The notes under the pieces: model-generated
Told to the model about the DNA's origin: nothing
The model's input: the letters and a program-made list of their open reading frames with translations, nothing else
Databases searched by the model: none
Program-made: the position numbers and the translations under genes
Source: an uncultured Pseudomonadales bacterium
GTDB lineage: Bacteria; Pseudomonadota; Gammaproteobacteria; Pseudomonadales; Azotimanducaceae
DNA: 64,000 bases
NCBI GenBank assembly: GCA_958296195.1
Contig: OY282455.1
Span: 682,001 to 746,000, forward strand
Reading direction: 5' to 3'
In this document: positions 34,751-44,845 of the stretch, piece after piece
How positions within the stretch are numbered: position 1 is the first letter of the stretch
Layout: every line of letters begins with the position of its first letter

Positions 34751-35899
34751 TCACTGCTCGACGTTCGATTGATTCCGCGCCGCAAAGCGCTCCAAGAGGT
34801 CCACCGCCGCAGTCGCCATTTGATGGATGGTTGCATCTTCCGCCAAGGCGGCGCCGTTTTGCGCCCACCGCCGCCTGTCGTCGCCGGTAATAAGCTGCAT
34901 AAGCTGCGCGTTGAAGACCTCCTGGTCGTAGGGCAATGGCGTGACCAGCCCGGCATCGAGGTCCCTGACGTAGTGGGCGTAGCCACAATTCTCGGTCACC
35001 AACGCCGGCGTCCCGGCGATCAGCGCCTCAAGGATGGCCATGCCGGCGGTTTCATCATAGGCCGGCAACGCGAAGCCATCGGCGGCGAACAGGAAGTCCG
35101 GCACGTCTGATCGACCACCCATGAAGCGCACCCGGCCGGCAACACCCAGCCGTGCCGCCATGCGCTCAAACCGCGCCGCCTTGTCTTGGCCGAGCACATA
35201 CAGCCAAGTTTTCTCCAGAACCGCAGCGGGCAGCGCCTGCAGCCCCTTGAGCAGCCGGTCGAGACCCTTGGTGACAAATCCAGAGCCAATGAAAAGCAGT
35301 AGGTGCTCCGCTTCGCTTAGGCCGAACCTCGCCCTCGTTCGCCGCCGGACCGACTCTTTGTCCGACGGCGCGGCGCGGTCCCGTTCAATGCCTGGCGGCA
35401 GCGAATGGAAGCGTTCCAGCGGGGTGCCATAGTAGCGGTGGAAGGCCGGCGCTTGGGCGTCCGCCAAGGTTAAAATTTCAGTGGTGCTGTCCGTAGCGAA
35501 CACGGCCCGCTCCGCGTTCAGCAAGGAACGGTGCCGAGGCAGCAACCGCTGCAGGAAGGTGCGCTGGGTGAGGGCCTTTTCCTGGTAGCAAGTGTCGCCG
35601 GCGTAGTAAACGTCCAGCCCCGGCATCTTGTTCATGCCCACCACTAGGTCCACTGGCCGCCGCTCAAGATCGCGTGGCACCCAAGCCGCGAATTTTTCAT
35701 AAAGACGATGGTTGGCCATCGCCCGCACTGGCGCCAAGCAAAGCTCCACACCCTGCGGGGGAGGATTTTCGTCAAGCCAATGAATCGCATAGATCCGCAC
35801 TCTGTGGCCACGCCCAATGCACTCCCGCACCATCTTCAGCAAGTCCCTTTGGATGCCGCCGAAGGGGAAGTGCTTAAATATGCAGAACGCCAGCCGCAT
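34751..35899 (-). CDS. waaG: LPS core glucosyltransferase I (WaaG-like, GT4)
   Basis: A 382-residue GT-B enzyme starting MRLAFCIFKHFPFGGIQRD, the WaaG N-terminal acceptor-loop sequence, with LLFIGSGFVTKGLDRLL and the donor-binding AYDETAGMAILEAL motif. It adds the first hexose to heptose II of the core. ATG 35899 has GGAG upstream inside waaC, which it overlaps by 26 bp, so expression is coupled. Confidence 0.94.
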   Translation of the reverse strand: MRLAFCIFKHFPFGGIQRDLLKMVRECIGRGHRVRIYAIHWLDENPPPQGVELCLAPVRAMANHRLYEKFAAWVPRDLERRPVDLVVGMNKMPGLDVYYAGDTCYQEKALTQRTFLQRLLPRHRSLLNAERAVFATDSTTEILTLADAQAPAFHRYYGTPLERFHSLPPGIERDRAAPSDKESVRRRTRARFGLSEAEHLLLFIGSGFVTKGLDRLLKGLQALPAAVLEKTWLYVLGQDKAARFERMAARLGVAGRVRFMGGRSDVPDFLFAADGFALPAYDETAGMAILEALIAGTPALVTENCGYAHYVRDLDAGLVTPLPYDQEVFNAQLMQLITGDDRRRWAQNGAALAEDATIHQMATAAVDLLERFAARNQSNVEQ

Positions 35900-36908
35900 C
35901 CATCAGCTCCAAGGCCGTCGCCCAGACCCGGTCCGGCGCAAGCTCTGCGTAGCAAGGCGGCGCCACGGGCTCGTTGCGCCAAGTGCGCCCCGGACCGCGG
36001 TACCGGCAGGTTCTTGACTGACAGGGTGCGCAGCCAAAGGCGGAGGCCAGAATCCGCGTGTGCCGGCCCCGGCAGCCAGTCAGTTCGTGGGAGGTGCTGC
36101 CATGCAGCGCCAAGGTGGGAGCGCCAAGGGCCGCCGCCAAGTGGGTTAAGCCGGAGTCCACGCCGATGACCAGCCTAGCGCGTTGCAGCAGGGCAACTAA
36201 GTCCGACAAGTCCAAGGCGTCCAAAACCCGGCCGGCGCCGCCTTCCGCAATGCGCCTAGCTCGCCCCTGCTCCAACGCATTGCCCCAAGGCAGCAGGGGT
36301 TCGAGACCGACCGCCGCCGCCCTACGGGCGAGATCGATCCACATCGGCGCCGGCCAGAGCTTGGACGTCCAAGTGCTGCCGTGCAGAAACAGGCATAGTT
36401 CGCGAGGGCCGTCGGCTTCCGATACACCAAAATCAACCGCCTCATCAGCATCCCAAACGTAGCCAAAAGCACCGGCAAACAACTGACTTTGCCGGTCGAT
36501 GGCATGCTGCCGGCGGGGCGCTTCGACTCCGCGCCCATAAACCCAAGCGGCGGCGCGTTCGCGCACGTCCCGCTTCGCGAACCCCACGACCTCCGCCCCT
36601 CGGGCCAGCCGCACCACCGCGGCGCTCTTAGCCAAGCCCTGGGCATCCAGCAACAGGTCATACTCTTGGGATCTCAGCGCCTTGAGGAAGGCTCCCATCT
36701 CCCCGCCGAAACCCCAGGGAGCACTACGCCAGCGCCGCCAGGCGATGGGAATGACCCGGTCAACGGCGGGATGCCGCTCCACAATGGCTTGGTAGGCTTC
36801 CTCCACCACCCAATCAAAACGCGCACCCCGCGCCTGTGCGGCAGTGACCGCGGGCAAGGCATGCACCAAGTCGCCGAGGGAGGACATTTTGACCAACAGC
36901 GCTCGCAT
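35874..36908 (-). CDS. waaC: LPS heptosyltransferase I
   Basis: A 344-residue GT9 enzyme beginning MRALLVKMSSLGDLVHALPA, with TSKLWPAPMWIDLARR and the ADP-heptose-binding GVDSGLTHLAAALGAPT motif. It transfers the first heptose to Kdo2-lipid A. The C-terminal CRTCRYRGPG resembles that of other WaaC. The start at 36908 was chosen by family alignment; the frame extends to 37016. Confidence 0.95.
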   Translation of the reverse strand: MRALLVKMSSLGDLVHALPAVTAAQARGARFDWVVEEAYQAIVERHPAVDRVIPIAWRRWRSAPWGFGGEMGAFLKALRSQEYDLLLDAQGLAKSAAVVRLARGAEVVGFAKRDVRERAAAWVYGRGVEAPRRQHAIDRQSQLFAGAFGYVWDADEAVDFGVSEADGPRELCLFLHGSTWTSKLWPAPMWIDLARRAAAVGLEPLLPWGNALEQGRARRIAEGGAGRVLDALDLSDLVALLQRARLVIGVDSGLTHLAAALGAPTLALHGSTSHELTGCRGRHTRILASAFGCAPCQSRTCRYRGPGRTWRNEPVAPPCYAELAPDRVWATALELMDAAGVLHI

Positions 36909-37045
36909 TCGGGAATTATCAGGGCAAATTAGCCTCTCTGACGGCATTTGTTGCGCGGCCGCAGAAGGGCATTTGTCCAAACGGCGAGACATTTTGTTGA
37001 ATCGGCCGGCTTGCACCGACGGGTTCCTATGTTAAGGTGCGTGAA

Positions 37046-37318
37046 ATGAGCTTGATGGAAATGGGCGTGAGTGCGGAATTGCTTACCATTATCGCGGTTG
37101 GCGTCGCTTTGGCCGGCTTGATCTTGAATGGACAAAGGGGCCTGCGCGGCGACATCGACATCCTGCGCGGCGACATTGACGTCTTGCGCAGCACCGTTGC
37201 CAAACTCGAAAGCGGCATGGCCGACCTGCGTGAACGCATGGCTCGCCTTGAGGGTCTGTTTGAGGGCTTTACCGGGCGGCGGGCCGCGGAGCCAAGTCAA
37301 GAGCAGCAAAGCGCCTAG
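37046..37318 (+). CDS. small membrane-anchored coiled-coil protein
   Basis: About 90 residues: one membrane helix (LLTIIAVGVALAGLILNG) followed by a heptad-like coil with an internal tandem repeat (LRGDIDILRGDIDVLR) and ARLEGLFEGF. Such small TM-plus-coil proteins are common but uncharacterised. It is coded opposite to the waa genes on both sides, so it is not part of their operon. ATG 37046 was preferred over a GTG at 37037. Confidence 0.7.
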   Translation: MSLMEMGVSAELLTIIAVGVALAGLILNGQRGLRGDIDILRGDIDVLRSTVAKLESGMADLRERMARLEGLFEGFTGRRAAEPSQEQQSA

Positions 37319-37391
37319 GCGTTCAGCAAACTGGCCCGAACTTCTGCGCAAACAGGGCTCCTCGGCAGCAGCGTCGCCTGCTGCCAACTGC

Positions 37392-38396
37392 TTAGGGAGC
37401 CTCCCTCGCAAGCGCATCGGCCACCTCCTCCGGCTTCAACTCACGCAGGCAGTTCAGATGCCCCAGGGGGCAGGTGCGCTGCAAGCAGGGGCGGCAGTCC
37501 AGATCCTTCGCCAACACCTTGGCGTTGGCGTTCAGGGGCGGCGTGAAGTCCTCGGAACTGGCGCCGTACAGGGCCACCACCTTGAGGGACAGGGCGTTGG
37601 CCACATGCATCAGCCCAGAGTCGTTGGCCACCACCGCCTCCGCCAAGGAGAGCAGGTCCACCGCTTCCAGCAGGCTGGTGCGGCCAGTGAGGTCCGCCAC
37701 CCCCGGCGCAAGCGCCGCGATGGACGCGCCGATTCCCCGGTCGTTCGGCGAACCGAACAGCCAGACGGAGCGGCCCGCCTGCATTTGCGCTTGGGCCAAG
37801 GCGGCGAAGTGCGCCGCCGGCCAGCGCTTGGCTGGGCCGAACTCGGCGCCGGGGCAGAGCGCGACGACGGGCTTCTCCGTGTTTAGGCCCAAGCGGGAGA
37901 CCGCCGCGGCGCGTTGCGCGGCGTCAACCTGCAGCACGGGTTGCGGCAAAAGCGCATTGGGCGATGCATCGGGCGGCTGACCTAGAGCGAGGAACCGCTG
38001 CGCCATCTGCGGATGGCGGCTTGGGTCCAGCCGCCGCCAGTCATTGAGCAAACCGTAGCGGGCCTCCCCCAGCCAACCCGTGCGCCGGGGAATCCGCGCC
38101 CACCAAGGCACCAAGGCGGACTTGAAGCTGTTGGGCAGCACATAGGCGGCGTCGAACCGATGCGGGCGCAGGGCCAGTCCCATGCGCCGCCGCCGCCACA
38201 GCGCCATTTCGCCGTGGCCAACGGGCAGCTCATGCACCTCGGCGACACCCGGCATTCGCAGGCCCAAGGATGCGGTGGCCGGCGGGGCGAGCAGATGCAC
38301 CTCCGCATCCGCCTCCTGCTGCACGAGCGATTGCACCAAAGTGTGCGCCATCACCATGTCGCCCACCCAAGCCGGCGCGACGATCAAGGCTTTCAC
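37392..38396 (-). CDS. waaF: LPS heptosyltransferase II
   Basis: About 334 residues, a GT9 enzyme starting VKALIVAPAWVGDMVMAHTL, with LCPGAEFGPAKRWPA and ANDSGLMHVANALSLKVVALYG. It adds the second core heptose. GTG 38396 follows TAGGAGGGG at somewhat long spacing. The C-terminal CRPCLQRTCPLGHLNCL is usual for WaaF. It follows ilvE by 17 bp. Confidence 0.95.
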   Translation of the reverse strand: MKALIVAPAWVGDMVMAHTLVQSLVQQEADAEVHLLAPPATASLGLRMPGVAEVHELPVGHGEMALWRRRRMGLALRPHRFDAAYVLPNSFKSALVPWWARIPRRTGWLGEARYGLLNDWRRLDPSRHPQMAQRFLALGQPPDASPNALLPQPVLQVDAAQRAAAVSRLGLNTEKPVVALCPGAEFGPAKRWPAAHFAALAQAQMQAGRSVWLFGSPNDRGIGASIAALAPGVADLTGRTSLLEAVDLLSLAEAVVANDSGLMHVANALSLKVVALYGASSEDFTPPLNANAKVLAKDLDCRPCLQRTCPLGHLNCLRELKPEEVADALAREAP

Positions 38397-38413
38397 GGAG
38401 TGGTGCGCCCCTC

Positions 38414-39343
38414 CTACACCGCCGTATGCCATTCCGGGAAGGAGTTGCGGCGACCGCGCACCTGGTCGAAGTAGGCGCTTTGCAGTTGCTCGGTCACCGG
38501 CCCGCGCTTGCCGTCGCCGATCCGCCGCCCGTCGAGTTCGCGGATGGGCAGCACCTCCGCCGCCGTGCCGGTGAAGAAGGCTTCGTCGCAGATGTACACC
38601 TCGTCCCGGGTGATGCGCCGCTCCACGACCTTCAGGCCGGCCTCCGCCGCCAAGTGGAACACCGTGTTGCGGGTGATGCCGTCCAAGCAGCTGGTCAGCT
38701 CCGGGGTGTGCAGAACGCCGTCCCGGACGATGAAGATGTTTTCCCCGGAACCCTCCGCAACATAGCCCTCGTTGTCCAGCAGCAGCGCCTCGTCACAACC
38801 GGCGTCGAGGGCCTCGTGCAAGGCTAGGATGGAGTTGATGTAGTGGCCGTTGGCCTTGGCCTTGCACATGGTGATGTTCACATGATGGCGGGTGTAGGAG
38901 GACGTCCGCACCCGAATGCCGGCCTCCCGGGCGTCCGCATCCATGTAATCCGGCCACGGCCAAGCGGCCACGGCCAGGTTCACGGAGAGGTGGCTGGCGC
39001 GCAGGCCCATGCCCTCGCAGCCAAGATAGACCATCGGCCGGATGTAGCCCTCCGCCAGCCCGTTGGCGCGGAAGGTCTCCATTTGGGCGGCGCACACCTG
39101 CTCCCGGTCATAGGGCATGTTGATGCCCAGTATGTGCGCGGAGTTGAACAGCCGCTGCGTGTGCTCCCGCAGGCGGAAGATGCAGGGGCCCTTGGGCGTG
39201 TCGTAGGCGCGCACTCCCTCGAACACCCCCACCCCATAGTGCAGGGTGTGGGTCAGCACATGGACCTTGGCGTCCCGCCAAGGAACCAAGGCGCCGTTTT
39301 GCCAAATGCTGCCGTCGAAGTCCGCAAAGTTAGTAATGCTCAT
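38414..39343 (-). CDS. ilvE: branched-chain-amino-acid aminotransferase
   Basis: A 309-residue class IV PLP aminotransferase starting MSITNFADFDGSIWQNG, with HYGVGVFEGVRAYDT, the PLP-Lys region KANGHYINSILA and YVAEGSGENIFIV. It interconverts branched-chain amino acids and their 2-oxoacids. ATG 39343 has AAGGAA upstream. The glnE-ilvE-waaF order is conserved in many gammaproteobacteria. Confidence 0.96.
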   Translation of the reverse strand: MSITNFADFDGSIWQNGALVPWRDAKVHVLTHTLHYGVGVFEGVRAYDTPKGPCIFRLREHTQRLFNSAHILGINMPYDREQVCAAQMETFRANGLAEGYIRPMVYLGCEGMGLRASHLSVNLAVAAWPWPDYMDADAREAGIRVRTSSYTRHHVNITMCKAKANGHYINSILALHEALDAGCDEALLLDNEGYVAEGSGENIFIVRDGVLHTPELTSCLDGITRNTVFHLAAEAGLKVVERRITRDEVYICDEAFFTGTAAEVLPIRELDGRRIGDGKRGPVTEQLQSAYFDQVRGRRNSFPEWHTAV

Positions 39344-39371
39344 GTTCCTTCCGTTGCCAAGCTGTCGAGTC

Positions 39372-42122
39372 TTAGGCGCCCGCCACCCTCGAGGCGCCGA
39401 ACAACTGCTCCCACACCCTGCCGACCGCCCCCCGGTGGGCCGCCATGGCGGTGTCGGCGCCACCCCGGTCGCTTAGATCCAGCACGTTGCGGTGCCGTTG
39501 CGCCCGCAACGCCAAGTAGGCCCGTGTCAGGCTCTCCGCGTCGCCTGGCGCTAGCAGACCCGTTTCCGCCGCCGCCTCCAAAATGCGCACGTTGTCGGAA
39601 TGAACAGCCAGCGACGGCTCCCGGTGGGCGTAGGCGAGAACGAGATATTGGACCATAAATTCAATATCGACGATACCGCCGAAACCGCTCTTTAGGTCCT
39701 CGTCCTTGCCTTGGTGATCCGCCATGCGCTGCCGCATCTTGATGATTGCCGCCCGCAGATCGTCCCGGTTGCGCTGCTGCCGCAGCAGGCTGACCCGCAC
39801 CTCCTCAAAGCGTTGAGCCAACTCCGCGTCCCCCGCCACCACCCGCGCCCGCACCAGCGCCTGATGCTCCCACACCCAGGCGCGGTTGCGTTGGTAGTCC
39901 TCAAAGGCGCGCAGGCTGGAGACCATGGTGCCGGCGTTGCCGGAGGGGCGCAGGCGCATGTCGATCTCGTAGAGCGGCCCCAGATAGGTGGGCGCCGTCA
40001 GGCAGTGCAGCAGCTTCTGCGCCAGACGATGCACGAAGCGGGATTGGGAAAGCGGCAAGTCGTGCAGGAACACGAGGTCCAGATCCGAACCGGGGCCCAG
40101 CTCCACGCCACCGAGCTTGCCGTAGCCCACCACGATGAAGGGCCGCCTGTCCCCGCCGACCCCGCCGCCCTGCTGGGCCGCGCATTGCTCCCAAGCCCAC
40201 TTGAGGGTGTGCTCCAATATCGCTTCCGCTAGGTGCGTGAGGTAGTCGCTGACGTGCATCAGCGGCAGGACGCCCAAGGTTTCCGCCGCCGCCACTCGAA
40301 AGACATGTTGCTCCTTGAACGCCCGCAGCTCCTCCAGTACCGCCTCTTCGCCTTGGCCGGCGGCGAGGCGTTCGCCCAAGGCGTCCACCAAGGCTTGCCG
40401 GTCAAGGGCCAACTGCACGGGTGTGCCTTCAAGCAGCAGATTGAGCAGCATGGGGCGCTGCTGGATGCGGTCCGCCACCCATTGGCTGGCGCCCACCAGA
40501 CCGAGCAGGCGCTCCACCACTTCGGGATGCTCGCGCAGCAGCACCAAATAGGTGGAGCGGCGCAGGACCGTGCGCAGCACCGGCGCCACTCGCTTGAGAA
40601 CCTCCGCCGCGTCGGGGGTGAGGCCGATTCGGTGCAACAGCGGCGGCATCAGTTCATCAAGCCGCTGCCGACTTTCCTCCCCCACCGCCGGCCGAGCTTG
40701 GGCCGCCGCCAGCTCCAAGAGCATCTCCGAGGCGGAGGCGCCGTCGCCAAAGCCGGCGCGGGCCAAGCTCAGGGGGTCGCCGCGCAAGGCCCAAAGGTCG
40801 AGGTCGAATTCCGTGTCTCCCACCTGCAGAACCCGCTCAAACAGCGCCTCCACATTGGCCCGATGCCCCGCCAACGCCGACAGATAGGCGTCATAGCTGG
40901 GGTAGCCCAAGCTCAGCGCCAGCCGCAGGCGGCTGAGGTCCGTGGCCGGCAGTCGTTGACCCTGCTGGTCGCCCTCCGCTTGAACGCTGTGCTCGGAATG
41001 CCTCAGGAAACGGTAGGCTTGGCCCAGTTGCGCCGCCTCGTCGGGGGCAAAGACGCCTAGGCTTTCGATTTCCGCCAGCGCTTTGAGAAAGGAGGGTTCT
41101 TGCAGCGGCGGCTCCCGCCCACCGCGCACTAGCTGCTGGGCTTGGACGGCGAATTCCGCATCCCGGATGCCGCCGGCGCCGCGCTTGAGGTCGTCCGCGT
41201 AACGCCGGTCATGCACCCGCAGCGCCTTCATTTCGCGCATCGCTTCAATGGCCCCGAAGTCCAAGTAACGGCGGTAAATGAAAGGCCGGATGGACTCCAA
41301 AAAGGCGTTGCCGGCCGCTAAGTCCCCAGCGCAAGCCCGCGCCTTGATGAAGGCGAAGCGCTCCCAGTTGCGGCCCTCGGCTTCGTAGTATTGCTCCATG
41401 GCGCCGCTGTGCATCACCAGGGCGCCGCTGTCTCCGTAGGGCCGCAAGCGCATGTCCACCCGGAACGCGAAGCCGTCCTCCGTGACCTTGTGCAGCGCCT
41501 CGATCAAGCGCTGGCCCACACCCATGAAAAAGCGTTGGTTGGACAGCCCGTCGGCTGTTTGACCCGGTTCGGGGTAGCCGAAAGTCAAGTCGATGTCCGA
41601 GGACAGGTTCAGTTCCTGGCCACCCAGTTTGCCCAACGCCAGCACGAACAAGCGCTGCGGCTCTTGAGACGCGGCGCCGACGGGTTCGCCGTGCCGCTCC
41701 CGCTGCCAGCGCTCCACCACGGCAAGGGCGGCGTCAATGAGCTTGTCCGCCATGCAGGAAAGGGCGCCGACAGTCTCCTCCAGCGAGCCCAAGCCCAACA
41801 GATGCCGCCAGACAATCCAGAACTGGCGCCGATTGCGCACCAACCGCAGGGTGCGCTTGAGGTTGTCCATGTCTTGGGATTCGGCAACCGCCGCCAGTTC
41901 AGTTTCCAAGCTGGTGGCGTCCGGCGGTCCGGCAAAGGTCTCCGCCGCCAGCGCCGCGGCGAACCAATCCCGCTGGCTCTCCGCCACCTTGGCGGCAAAG
42001 TCGCTCAGGCCCAGCACCCAGCGGGCCTCCGGGGACAGGTCCAACCCGGTTTGCGTCGCCACCCGCAAGGCCCGGCCGGCAATGGCCGGGGGCAGGAGGT
42101 GGTAGTTAACGGCTCTGGTCAA
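39372..42122 (-). CDS. glnE: glutamine synthetase adenylyltransferase/adenylyl-removing enzyme
   Basis: A 916-residue bifunctional enzyme with two nucleotidyltransferase domains, each with its G-Lys-LGG and D-x-D motif: ALGKLGGQELNLSSDIDLTF near 161-183 and GYGKLGGVELGPGSDLDLVF near 660-685. It adenylylates or deadenylylates glutamine synthetase according to nitrogen supply. The start is a TTG at 42122 with GGGAG at good spacing; no ATG fits in the N-terminal region. Length is close to the E. coli protein. Confidence 0.97.
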   Translation of the reverse strand: MTRAVNYHLLPPAIAGRALRVATQTGLDLSPEARWVLGLSDFAAKVAESQRDWFAAALAAETFAGPPDATSLETELAAVAESQDMDNLKRTLRLVRNRRQFWIVWRHLLGLGSLEETVGALSCMADKLIDAALAVVERWQRERHGEPVGAASQEPQRLFVLALGKLGGQELNLSSDIDLTFGYPEPGQTADGLSNQRFFMGVGQRLIEALHKVTEDGFAFRVDMRLRPYGDSGALVMHSGAMEQYYEAEGRNWERFAFIKARACAGDLAAGNAFLESIRPFIYRRYLDFGAIEAMREMKALRVHDRRYADDLKRGAGGIRDAEFAVQAQQLVRGGREPPLQEPSFLKALAEIESLGVFAPDEAAQLGQAYRFLRHSEHSVQAEGDQQGQRLPATDLSRLRLALSLGYPSYDAYLSALAGHRANVEALFERVLQVGDTEFDLDLWALRGDPLSLARAGFGDGASASEMLLELAAAQARPAVGEESRQRLDELMPPLLHRIGLTPDAAEVLKRVAPVLRTVLRRSTYLVLLREHPEVVERLLGLVGASQWVADRIQQRPMLLNLLLEGTPVQLALDRQALVDALGERLAAGQGEEAVLEELRAFKEQHVFRVAAAETLGVLPLMHVSDYLTHLAEAILEHTLKWAWEQCAAQQGGGVGGDRRPFIVVGYGKLGGVELGPGSDLDLVFLHDLPLSQSRFVHRLAQKLLHCLTAPTYLGPLYEIDMRLRPSGNAGTMVSSLRAFEDYQRNRAWVWEHQALVRARVVAGDAELAQRFEEVRVSLLRQQRNRDDLRAAIIKMRQRMADHQGKDEDLKSGFGGIVDIEFMVQYLVLAYAHREPSLAVHSDNVRILEAAAETGLLAPGDAESLTRAYLALRAQRHRNVLDLSDRGGADTAMAAHRGAVGRVWEQLFGASRVAGA

Positions 42123-42290
42123 GCGAAGCTCCCAACGAGTTGGCCAACGCCGTCATTCTAACTTCCAAGCGTTTTTTCCACACCAGCGGCCCAGTCGTGC
42201 CGGAGGATCGCTAGCCCGGACATCGCGCCATGAGCCAGGCTGATCGCGGCTGGCGCAGTTGGCGCTTGGTGGGTTTCCGGAAAGGGGATC

Positions 42291-43499
42291 GTGAAATTAG
42301 CAAAGACCCCCAAAAAAGAGGACAATGCCGCTGCTGCGCTCCGGGGGGTCACCTTGTCATTGCCTAAGTTCCAAGAGATGCTGGGGACGTTGATTGCCGA
42401 GCCATCGGTCAGTTGCACCTGCCCGGACTTCGACCAAGGCAACCTGAAGGTGATTGCGCATTTGGCCGGTTGGCTGGAGGGCTTGGGCTTCGCCGTGGAG
42501 ACCCTGCCCTTGCCGGACAATCCCGGCAAAGGCAACCTAATTGCGACTCTGGGTGCCGGCGAAGGCGGCCTCGTTCTCGCCGGGCACACGGACACGGTGC
42601 CTTTCGACGAACAAGCCTGGAGCCTGGACCCATTGGCCATGACCGATCAGGAGCACCGTTTCTACGGCCTTGGCGCCTGCGACATGAAGGGGTTTTTTCC
42701 GGTCGCCTTGAGCGCCGCCGCCACCTTCGCCCAAGCCAAGCTGCGGGCGCCGTTGATGGTGGTGGCGACCTGCGACGAGGAAACCAGCATGGCCGGCGGC
42801 CGGTTTCTGCTGAAGTCCGGCCGGCCGCGGGCGGAGGCGGCCATCATCGGCGAACCGACCGGCCTCCATCCCGTGTACGCGCACAAGGGCTACATGCTGA
42901 TATCCATCCAGCTGCAGGGCACTTCCGGGCATTCGTCCAATCCAGAGGCCGGGCACAACGCCTTGGACGCCATGCAGGCGGTCATGGCGGAACTCATGCG
43001 CTTCCGCAAGGAATTGGCTGAGCGCCATCGCAATCCGCAGTTCAACATTGCCGCACCAACATTGAACCTCGGCTGCATGAGGGCTGGGGACAATCCGAAT
43101 CGGGTCTGCGGCCATGCCGAGCTGCAAATTGACCTGCGCCTGCTGCCCGGCATGGACGCCGACGTCATTGTGCAGGCGCTTTGCGCCCGCATTGAAGACA
43201 TCGCCCAAGCCCAAGGAACGCCGGCCACCCTTGCGCCGCTGCACCCTCCGGTGCCGCCGTTTGGGTCCGCGGAGAACGGCGCCTTGGTGCAGTTGCTGTG
43301 CAAGGCTTCCGGCAATCGGGCGACCACCGTGAACTTCGGCACCGAAGCGCACTTCTACCAGTCCTTGGGGCTTGAAACCGCGGTGTTTGGCCCCGGCAGC
43401 ATCGACCAAGCCCACCAACCGGACGAGTTCCTCGCCCAAGATCAGATCCTCCCCGCGCAGAACGCACTGGAAAGCGCCATCACCCACTACTGCCTTTGA
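42291..43499 (+). CDS. argE: acetylornithine deacetylase
   Basis: A 402-residue M20-family metallohydrolase. Zinc ligands and catalytic residues are in LAGHTDTVPFDEQ, GACDMKGFF and DEETSMAGG, with a late His in NFGTEAHFYQ. It removes acetate from N-acetylornithine. GTG 42291 has AAGGGG upstream. It is divergent from glnE across a 168-bp promoter region and overlaps or abuts argA. Confidence 0.94.
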   Translation: MKLAKTPKKEDNAAAALRGVTLSLPKFQEMLGTLIAEPSVSCTCPDFDQGNLKVIAHLAGWLEGLGFAVETLPLPDNPGKGNLIATLGAGEGGLVLAGHTDTVPFDEQAWSLDPLAMTDQEHRFYGLGACDMKGFFPVALSAAATFAQAKLRAPLMVVATCDEETSMAGGRFLLKSGRPRAEAAIIGEPTGLHPVYAHKGYMLISIQLQGTSGHSSNPEAGHNALDAMQAVMAELMRFRKELAERHRNPQFNIAAPTLNLGCMRAGDNPNRVCGHAELQIDLRLLPGMDADVIVQALCARIEDIAQAQGTPATLAPLHPPVPPFGSAENGALVQLLCKASGNRATTVNFGTEAHFYQSLGLETAVFGPGSIDQAHQPDEFLAQDQILPAQNALESAITHYCL

Positions 43500-43504
43500 T
43501 TCCC

Positions 43505-44812
43505 GTGAACACCCAAGACTACGCCCGCTGGTTCCGGGCCACGACCCCCTACATCAGCACCCACCGCCGGCAGACCTTCGTGGTGCTGCTGCCGGGGGAG
43601 GCATTGGCCCACGGCAACCTCACCAACATCGTGAATGACTTGGCGTTGCTGCATGTGCTGGGGGTCCGCCTAGTGGTGGTGCATGGCGCCCGCCCGCAGA
43701 TCAACGCCGCCCTGCCGGAAAGCCGGCTGGGGACCCACAAGGGCGTATCGCGTCGGGTGACCGATGCAGAGGCCATCGGCGTCATCGCCGGGGTGTGTGG
43801 GCAGTTGCGCTCGGAGTTGGAGGCGCTGTTCTCCACCGGCGTGCCCAGCAGCCCGCTGCACAATGCGGAGATTCAGGTGGTTTCGGGAAACTTCGTCACC
43901 GCCAAGCCCATCGGCGTGTTGGACGGCATCGACTATCAACTGACCGGCCAGCCGCGCCGCATCCGGGCGGACCGCATCCACAAGATGCTGGACGGCCCCG
44001 CCATCGTGCTGCTGCCGCCCCTAGGCTTCTCCCCCTCCGGCCAGGCCTTCAACCTAGCGGCGGACGATGTGGCCGAGCAGGTCGCCGTGCAACTCCAGGC
44101 CGCCAAGCTGATCGCCTTCGACGCCGCCCCTTGCCTTGCGCACGGCGACGGCCGGCGCTTGAGCCACCTCACCCCGGCTGGGCTGGATGCCGCGCTGGCG
44201 GCGGCCTCCCCTGGACCCGCCACCAAACAGCATCTGGCAATGCTGGCGCGAGCGGTGCGCGGCGGCGTGGCCAGCGGCCAATTGGTCAGCCATCAGGATG
44301 ACGGCGCCCTGCTGGCGGAACTGTTCACCGCCGATGGCGTGGGCACCCAAGTCACAGAGGATGACCGGCACCTCGTGCGCCAAGCGGAACCAAGGGACGT
44401 GGCGGACATCGTGGCGATGATCCGTCCGCTGGAGGAGTCCGGTGTGTTGGTGAAGCGCCCCAGAGACCTGCTTGAGCGGGAGATTGGGCGGTTCCTGGTG
44501 GCCGAGGTCGATGGCTTTGTGGTCGGCTGCTGCGCCCTATATCCTGCCGGAATCAGCGTGGAGTTGGCCTGCGTTGCGGTTCATCCCGCGCACCGCAACG
44601 GCGTCGGCACCGGCGCTAGGCTGCTGGCCGCCGCCGAGACCGCCGCCGGAAAGAAGGGCTACGACAGCATTTTCGCGCTCACCACCCAAGCCAAGGATTG
44701 GTTTGTGGAGAACGGCTTTAAGGAGGCGTCGGCCAACGACCTGCCGGCCCCGAAGCAAGCCATCTACAATTACCAGCGCAACGCCAAGGTTCTGATCAAG
44801 ACGCTGCACTAG
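43505..44812 (+). CDS. argA: N-acetylglutamate synthase
   Basis: About 435 residues: an N-terminal acetylglutamate-kinase-like domain (LVVVHGARPQINAAL) and a C-terminal GNAT domain (CVAVHPAHRNGVGTGARLL). It makes N-acetylglutamate and is normally feedback inhibited by arginine. The start is GTG 43505; a TTG at 43496 overlapping the argE stop is possible. Being next to argE, the pair forms the acetyl-cycle-free arginine route. Confidence 0.95.
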   Translation: MNTQDYARWFRATTPYISTHRRQTFVVLLPGEALAHGNLTNIVNDLALLHVLGVRLVVVHGARPQINAALPESRLGTHKGVSRRVTDAEAIGVIAGVCGQLRSELEALFSTGVPSSPLHNAEIQVVSGNFVTAKPIGVLDGIDYQLTGQPRRIRADRIHKMLDGPAIVLLPPLGFSPSGQAFNLAADDVAEQVAVQLQAAKLIAFDAAPCLAHGDGRRLSHLTPAGLDAALAAASPGPATKQHLAMLARAVRGGVASGQLVSHQDDGALLAELFTADGVGTQVTEDDRHLVRQAEPRDVADIVAMIRPLEESGVLVKRPRDLLEREIGRFLVAEVDGFVVGCCALYPAGISVELACVAVHPAHRNGVGTGARLLAAAETAAGKKGYDSIFALTTQAKDWFVENGFKEASANDLPAPKQAIYNYQRNAKVLIKTLH

Positions 44813-44845
44813 CACCGCAACCGCAACCTCTTTGGAGCCGGAAAC

